NCBI GenBank assembly: GCA_021162925.1
Contig: JAGGXQ010000113.1
Coordinates: forward strand, 1-5,993
Source: Nitrososphaerota archaeon
GTDB lineage: Archaea; Thermoproteota; Nitrososphaeria; Nitrososphaerales; JAGGXQ01
DNA length: 5,993 nucleotides
Direction of reading: 5' to 3'
The translations under genes were made by a program, and so were the position numbers. The notes below the pieces were generated by a model, which saw only the letters and a list, made by a program, of their open reading frames with translations, was not told where the DNA came from and ran no database searches. Shown here in pieces: positions 3,511 through 5,993 of the stretch. Numbering within the stretch: the stretch's first letter is position 1; each line of letters begins with the position of its first letter.

Positions 3511-4823
3511 GGGACGAGCCTGAACCTATCCCTGGGGTAGAGGGTGACTTCCCTTATGTTCTTCCTCCCGGTGAGGACCATCATGAGCCTGTCGAGCCCA
3601 AGGCCCCACCCCGAGTGAGGGGGCATCCCGTATCCGAACACCTTGAGGTGCTCCTCGAACCCCTTCACGTCGAGCCCGCACTCCCTCAGCCTCCTCTCGA
3701 GCTCCGCCCTGTCGTGGACCCTCCTCCCCCCCGAAGCTATCTCCAGGTATCCGTGCTGGAGATCGAACGAGTAGGTGTATTCCGGCTCCTCCTTTATCCG
3801 CTCTATGTAGAAGGGCTTGAGCCCGACGGGCCACTTGGTTATGAAGTAAAAACCCTTGTGGGCGCTCCCAAGGACCTTCAGGTCGGAGTCCAGCAGATCG
3901 TCCCCGACCTTTTTATCGACCCCTAGGGCCTTTAGCTCCTCTACCGCTTCGTCGTAGGTGATCCGTTCGAACGGCACTTCCGGGACCTTCAGGCTAACCC
4001 CGAGCAACTTCAGCTCCTCTGTGCATTCCCTAGATACGTCCTCGATCGCCTTCCTTATCAAGCCCTCCAAGAGCCCCATGACGTCCTCCTCGTCCATGAA
4101 CGCGGCCTCTACATCCACGCTGTAGAACTCGCTCAGGTGCCTCCTGGTGCTGCTCTTCTCGGCTCGGAAGTAATCCGCCATCTCGAAGACCCTATCAAGT
4201 GACATCACGAGCTGCTCCTTGTAGAGCTGGGGGCTCTGGGCCAGGTAGGCCTTCCTCCCGAAGTAATCGACCTCGAAGAGATCGGCGCCCCCCTCCGTAG
4301 CCGTCCCTATGAGCTTCGGGGTGCTCACCTCGATGAACCCGTTCGAGATCAGGTAAGCCCTTATCGACTGGACGAGCGCGTGCCTTAACTTGAATATCGC
4401 CAGGTTCTTCGGGTTCCTTAGGTCCAAGGCCCTGGAATCGAGCCTCTTGTCGAGACCAGCGTCGATCCTCCCCCTGGGATCCAAGGGGAGCGGATGTAAG
4501 GCTTTAGAGACGAGCTCCAGCCCCTTGGCCTTGACCTCGAACTCCAGCTTCTTCGAAAGGCTCCTACCGACTATGCCCCTCACCGATACGACGCTCTGCA
4601 GGGTGAGCTTCTTGAGCTTGGAGTACTCTTCCTCCGGTAGCTCGTCCCTCTTAAAGACCGCTTGGGCCAGCCCGGTCACGTCCCTTACCGTCAGGAAGGT
4701 TATCGAGCCCTTCGCCCTCAGATCCTCGACCCATCCGGCTATCCTCACCTCCTTTCCGACCGAGTCCTTCAGCTGACTTGCGTAGTGGGTTCTAAGTCCT
4801 TTCGAATTCGATCTTGAGGTCAA
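3507..4823 (-). CDS. aspS: Aspartyl-tRNA synthetase, archaeal type
   Basis: A class II synthetase that charges tRNA-Asp. Its 438 residues are the normal archaeal length, without the bacterial GAD insertion. An N-terminal OB-fold anticodon-binding domain covers about 10-110 (RTHYASQL, then VRIAGWVEDLRAKGSITFLTVRD). The catalytic core follows: FIEVSTPKLIGTATEGGADLF at 163-183, AQSPQLYKEQLVM at 195-207, motif 2 YFRAEKSSTRRHLSEFYSVD at 218-237, YLEIASGGRRVHD and motif 3 GWGLGLDRLMMVLTG at 405-419 with NIREVTLYPRD. The start is TTG at 4823, since no ATG or GTG lies near the usual start just before RTHY. This overlaps the upstream KH gene by 32 bases and gives about nine extra residues. The position that family knowledge ties to Asp/Asn tRNA discrimination (after AGWV) is Glu33. 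The gene probably shares an operon with the KH protein. Confidence 0.96.
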   Translation of the reverse strand: MTSRSNSKGLRTHYASQLKDSVGKEVRIAGWVEDLRAKGSITFLTVRDVTGLAQAVFKRDELPEEEYSKLKKLTLQSVVSVRGIVGRSLSKKLEFEVKAKGLELVSKALHPLPLDPRGRIDAGLDKRLDSRALDLRNPKNLAIFKLRHALVQSIRAYLISNGFIEVSTPKLIGTATEGGADLFEVDYFGRKAYLAQSPQLYKEQLVMSLDRVFEMADYFRAEKSSTRRHLSEFYSVDVEAAFMDEEDVMGLLEGLIRKAIEDVSRECTEELKLLGVSLKVPEVPFERITYDEAVEELKALGVDKKVGDDLLDSDLKVLGSAHKGFYFITKWPVGLKPFYIERIKEEPEYTYSFDLQHGYLEIASGGRRVHDRAELERRLRECGLDVKGFEEHLKVFGYGMPPHSGWGLGLDRLMMVLTGRKNIREVTLYPRDRFRLVP

Positions 4824-5301
4824 CGCCCTTCACCACCTTGAAGATCCTCTCCACCTGATCCAAGTCCACCGGAAACCTCTCCGTCCTCCTCCCAGGTATC
4901 ACGGCCTTGGTGAGCTTCGTTCCATCCGGTAGCCATATTATGTTCATGGAGGCGATCTTGGCCGGGTAGACGAGATCCTCGAGCATCCTCCTATCGGATG
5001 CGTCCTCCTCGACCGCCCATACCCTCTTCCCCAAGGTCTTCCTCAAGGCCGAGTAAAGTCCACGCTCCTCCCTGAGCCTGGCGAGGTCCCCGCTACCAAG
5101 CACCAAGACCATCGCGTCCCCTAGGTCTATCGCCCGCTTGAGCGTGATCTTGTCGAGTGAAGGGTGGTCCGAAGCCAGCTTGACGAGCTTCATCGAGACC
5201 TCGACGTCCGTCTTGCTTATTATGCCCTTGGCTAGCTTCTCCTCGCATTTGGGGCACAGAACCCCGGTCTTTGCGTCGAAGGAGCATATAGGCAACTTCA
5301 A
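4792..5301 (-). CDS. NusA-like KH-domain RNA-binding protein with N-terminal Cys cluster
   Basis: A 169-residue protein of the archaeal family often annotated as a NusA-like or transcription-elongation KH protein. The N-terminus has C6 and C16-P-K-C19, suggesting a small metal-binding knuckle, followed by an acidic helix (DVEVSMKLVKLA). A KH-like core covers about 55-125: AMVLVLGSGDLARL, a helix ending in LRKTLGKRVWAVEED, then VYPAKIASMNIIWLPDG. The usual GxxG RNA-contact loop is not intact; this site reads REERG. The C-terminal part FPVDLDQVERIFKVVKGVDLKIEFE is a further conserved unit. The start is TTG at 5301, 9 bases after a transcription start predicted from the TATA-like box at 5331-5346; a TTG two codons further in is an alternative. 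It overlaps aspS by 32 bases, so co-expression is likely. The molecular role is not established from sequence. Confidence 0.75.
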   Translation of the reverse strand: MKLPICSFDAKTGVLCPKCEEKLAKGIISKTDVEVSMKLVKLASDHPSLDKITLKRAIDLGDAMVLVLGSGDLARLREERGLYSALRKTLGKRVWAVEEDASDRRMLEDLVYPAKIASMNIIWLPDGTKLTKAVIPGRRTERFPVDLDQVERIFKVVKGVDLKIEFERT

Positions 5302-5330
5302 GTCTACTTTCCAAGGTGGTTCGAAGTTGG

Positions 5331-5346
5331 GGCTATTTAATTTTTG
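5331..5346 (-). promoter_or_regulatory. TATA-like promoter of the KH-aspS operon
   Basis: On the minus strand the AT-rich AAAAATTAAATAGCC is centred near 5337, which predicts transcription from about 5310, roughly 9 bases before the TTG at 5301. It separates this unit from the Alba gene upstream. Confidence 0.45.
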
Positions 5347-5352
5347 GGTTCA

Positions 5353-5365
5353 GATAAAAATAATT
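5353..5365 (-). terminator. T-rich terminator after Alba
   Basis: The minus strand reads AATTATTTTTATC starting 8 bases past the Alba stop. Archaeal transcription ends at such T-tracts without needing a hairpin. A second T-rich patch follows at 5339-5346, merging with the next promoter. Confidence 0.45.
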
Positions 5366-5372
5366 GGTGGCG

Positions 5373-5651
5373 TCACTTGGACAGATGTATCTCTATCGTG
5401 CTCACGTTGCTGACCCTGCCGGTTTCCTCGTTCTTCAGCTCCTCGGTGTCTATCGCTATGTTCTTCACCTTCAGGTCATTCATGAACCTCTTCATCAGGA
5501 TCTGCGCCACATCGACGGCCCTGCTTATCGCCCTTCCCCTCGCCTTTATGACCACGTCGTTCATGCCGTTCTGGAAGAGCGTGATGCAGGCGAGCACGTA
5601 GTTCATCACCGGCTTCTTTCCGACGAATACCGTGTTGCTGTCGGTCGACAT
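5373..5651 (-). CDS. albA: Alba, DNA/RNA-binding chromatin protein
   Basis: A 92-residue abundant nucleoid protein of the Alba (Sac10b) family. It binds double-stranded DNA and RNA as a dimer and compacts or bridges DNA. The signature [14 protein letters not shown] (8-21) carries Lys12-Lys13, equivalent to the DNA-contacting, acetylatable Lys16-Lys17 of Sso10b. [19 protein letters not shown] at 33-51 is nearly invariant. [13 protein letters not shown] places Phe56 near the dimer-dimer contact, and [10 protein letters not shown] ends the fold. The start at 5651 has a clear Shine-Dalgarno (5658-5665). It is divergent from L40e and followed by a T-rich terminator. Finding Alba next to a histone gene in one window suggests both chromatin systems are used together. 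Confidence 0.97.
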   Translation of the reverse strand: MSTDSNTVFVGKKPVMNYVLACITLFQNGMNDVVIKARGRAISRAVDVAQILMKRFMNDLKVKNIAIDTEELKNEETGRVSNVSTIEIHLSK

Positions 5652-5657
5652 GCTTTA

Positions 5658-5665
5658 CACCTCCC
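5658..5665 (-). promoter_or_regulatory. Shine-Dalgarno of Alba
   Basis: GGGAGGTG on the minus strand lies 6 bases before the ATG at 5651. With the TATA box at 5684-5693 the predicted transcript begins at or just before this site, so the leader is very short. Confidence 0.6.
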
Positions 5666-5683
5666 ATAACCAAACCCTAGAGG

Positions 5684-5693
5684 CTTAAATATC
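5684..5693 (-). promoter_or_regulatory. TATA box of Alba
   Basis: GATATTTAAG on the minus strand is centred near 5688, which predicts transcription from about 5662. It is one half of the divergent Alba/L40e promoter region. Confidence 0.55.
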
Positions 5694-5714
5694 TTTTCCC
5701 AAGGTTCTGCGTCA

Positions 5715-5723
5715 AGTTTAAAA
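5715..5723 (+). promoter_or_regulatory. TATA box of L40e
   Basis: AGTTTAAAA is centred near 5719-5720. That is about 27 bases before the ATG at 5747 but only about 15 before the ATG at 5735, so it selects 5747 as a leaderless start. Confidence 0.55.
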
Positions 5724-5746
5724 GCCCGCTTCGCATGACGGGGGAT

Positions 5747-5917
5747 ATGCCGATAACCGACATGGAGAAGAAGCAGATAGCCCAGAGGAGGAGGCTCTTC
5801 TTCAAGATATGCATGAGGTGTGGGGCGAAGAACCCGATAACCGCGACCAGGTGCAGGAAGTGCCACAGCTCGAAGGATTTAAGGCTTAAGCGGAGATCCC
5901 TAGGGGCCAAGAAGTAA
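5747..5917 (+). CDS. rpl40e: Ribosomal protein L40e (eL40)
   Basis: A 56-residue large-subunit protein of the archaeal/eukaryotic eL40 family; eukaryotic L40 is made as a ubiquitin fusion, whereas this one is free-standing. The start [15 protein letters not shown] matches archaeal members. A zinc ribbon follows with C22-x2-C25 and C36-x2-C39 ([20 protein letters not shown]), then the basic tail [12 protein letters not shown]. The frame also opens four codons earlier at 5735, but the TATA spacing and the family N-terminus both favour 5747. The stop lies one base before tRNA-Val, so the two are probably transcribed together or the tRNA promoter lies inside this gene. Confidence 0.95.
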   Translation: MPITDMEKKQIAQRRRLFFKICMRCGAKNPITATRCRKCHSSKDLRLKRRSLGAKK

Positions 5918-5918
5918 G

Positions 5919-5990
5919 GGGCCGGTGGTCTAGCGGCATGACGTCGCCCTTACGCGGCGAAGGTCGCAGGTTCGAATCCTGCCCGGCCCA
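5919..5990 (+). tRNA. tRNA-Val (anticodon UAC)
   Basis: A complete 72-nt cloverleaf. The acceptor is GGGCCGG paired with CCGGCCC. The D arm is GTC/GAC. The anticodon stem is TCGCC/GGCGA around loop CTTACGC, and the T arm is GCAGG/CCTGC around TTCGAAT. The discriminator is A. The anticodon TAC at 5951-5953 reads GTA and probably other Val codons by wobble. There is no intron. The 3' CCA is not encoded in full, since the discriminator is followed by CCT at the window end. TATA-like ATTTAAGGCTTAAG at 5877-5890, inside the L40e gene, could serve as its own promoter. Confidence 0.97.
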
Positions 5991-5993
5991 CCT

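Noticed and set aside
3615..3926. Plus-strand frame of 103 codons
   Set aside because: It is antisense to the catalytic domain of aspS and has no promoter or ribosome-binding site of its own.
4802..4811. Ten-base palindrome TCGAATTCGA as a possible operator
   Set aside because: It lies in the coding overlap of the KH gene and aspS, is explained by the codons there, and has no partner site nearby.
5606..5866. Minus-strand frame of 86 codons between Alba and L40e
   Set aside because: It crosses the divergent promoter region, the Alba start and the antisense of L40e, and its sequence resembles no family.
1..5993. Mobile elements, CRISPR arrays or integration sites next to the tRNAs
   Set aside because: No transposase or integrase motif, no regularly spaced repeat, and no duplicated tRNA 3' end were seen.

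Overview
This is a gene-dense stretch of an archaeal chromosome. It encodes an archaeal histone, Alba, ribosomal proteins S17e and L40e, a KEOPS Cgi121 domain, an archaeal-type AspRS and an archaeal-type triosephosphate isomerase. The DNA is visibly GC-rich, coding strands are purine-loaded, and AGG (Arg) and ATA (Ile) codons are frequent. Together these suggest a thermophile. Having both a histone and Alba, plus the style of the KH protein and AspRS, fits a TACK-type lineage (for example Korarchaeia or Bathyarchaeia). The lineage is an inference with modest confidence.

Layout from left to right. Bases 1-194 (-) hold the start of a secreted, probably Ig-like protein that runs off the window. 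Next come tRNA-Glu(CUC) (252-326, -) and a 74-residue histone (350-574, -). Divergent from the histone is a two-gene plus-strand operon: S17e (692-883), overlapping by ATGA a 244-residue protein that fuses a MoaD/ThiS-like ubiquitin fold to the KEOPS subunit Cgi121 (880-1614). This operon converges, with interlocked stop codons, on a minus-strand operon of TsaC/YrdC (2114-2719) and a THUMP protein (1611-2129). From a shared divergent promoter region a plus-strand unit reads a 24-codon, almost pure glutamate micro-ORF (2777-2851) and then tpiA (2848-3510). tpiA converges on aspS (3507-4823, -), again with interlocked stops. Upstream of aspS lie a NusA-like KH protein (4792-5301, -) and Alba (5373-5651, -). 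Divergent from Alba are L40e (5747-5917, +) and tRNA-Val(UAC) (5919-5990, +).

The theme is translation and nucleic-acid housekeeping. There are two tRNAs, two ribosomal proteins, one aminoacyl-tRNA synthetase, two t6A-pathway proteins (TsaC makes threonylcarbamoyl-AMP; Cgi121 belongs to the KEOPS transferase complex) and two predicted RNA-binding proteins. There are also two chromatin proteins and one glycolytic enzyme. Most first genes of transcription units have a TATA-like box about 26-27 bases before the start codon, implying leaderless mRNAs. The THUMP gene, Alba and the micro-ORF instead have Shine-Dalgarno sequences. Several genes appear to use TTG or GTG starts.

The two most unusual items are the ubiquitin-fold/Cgi121 fusion and the poly-glutamate micro-ORF overlapping tpiA. 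No mobile element, CRISPR array or phage gene was seen. No gene-free stretch exceeds about 120 bases.
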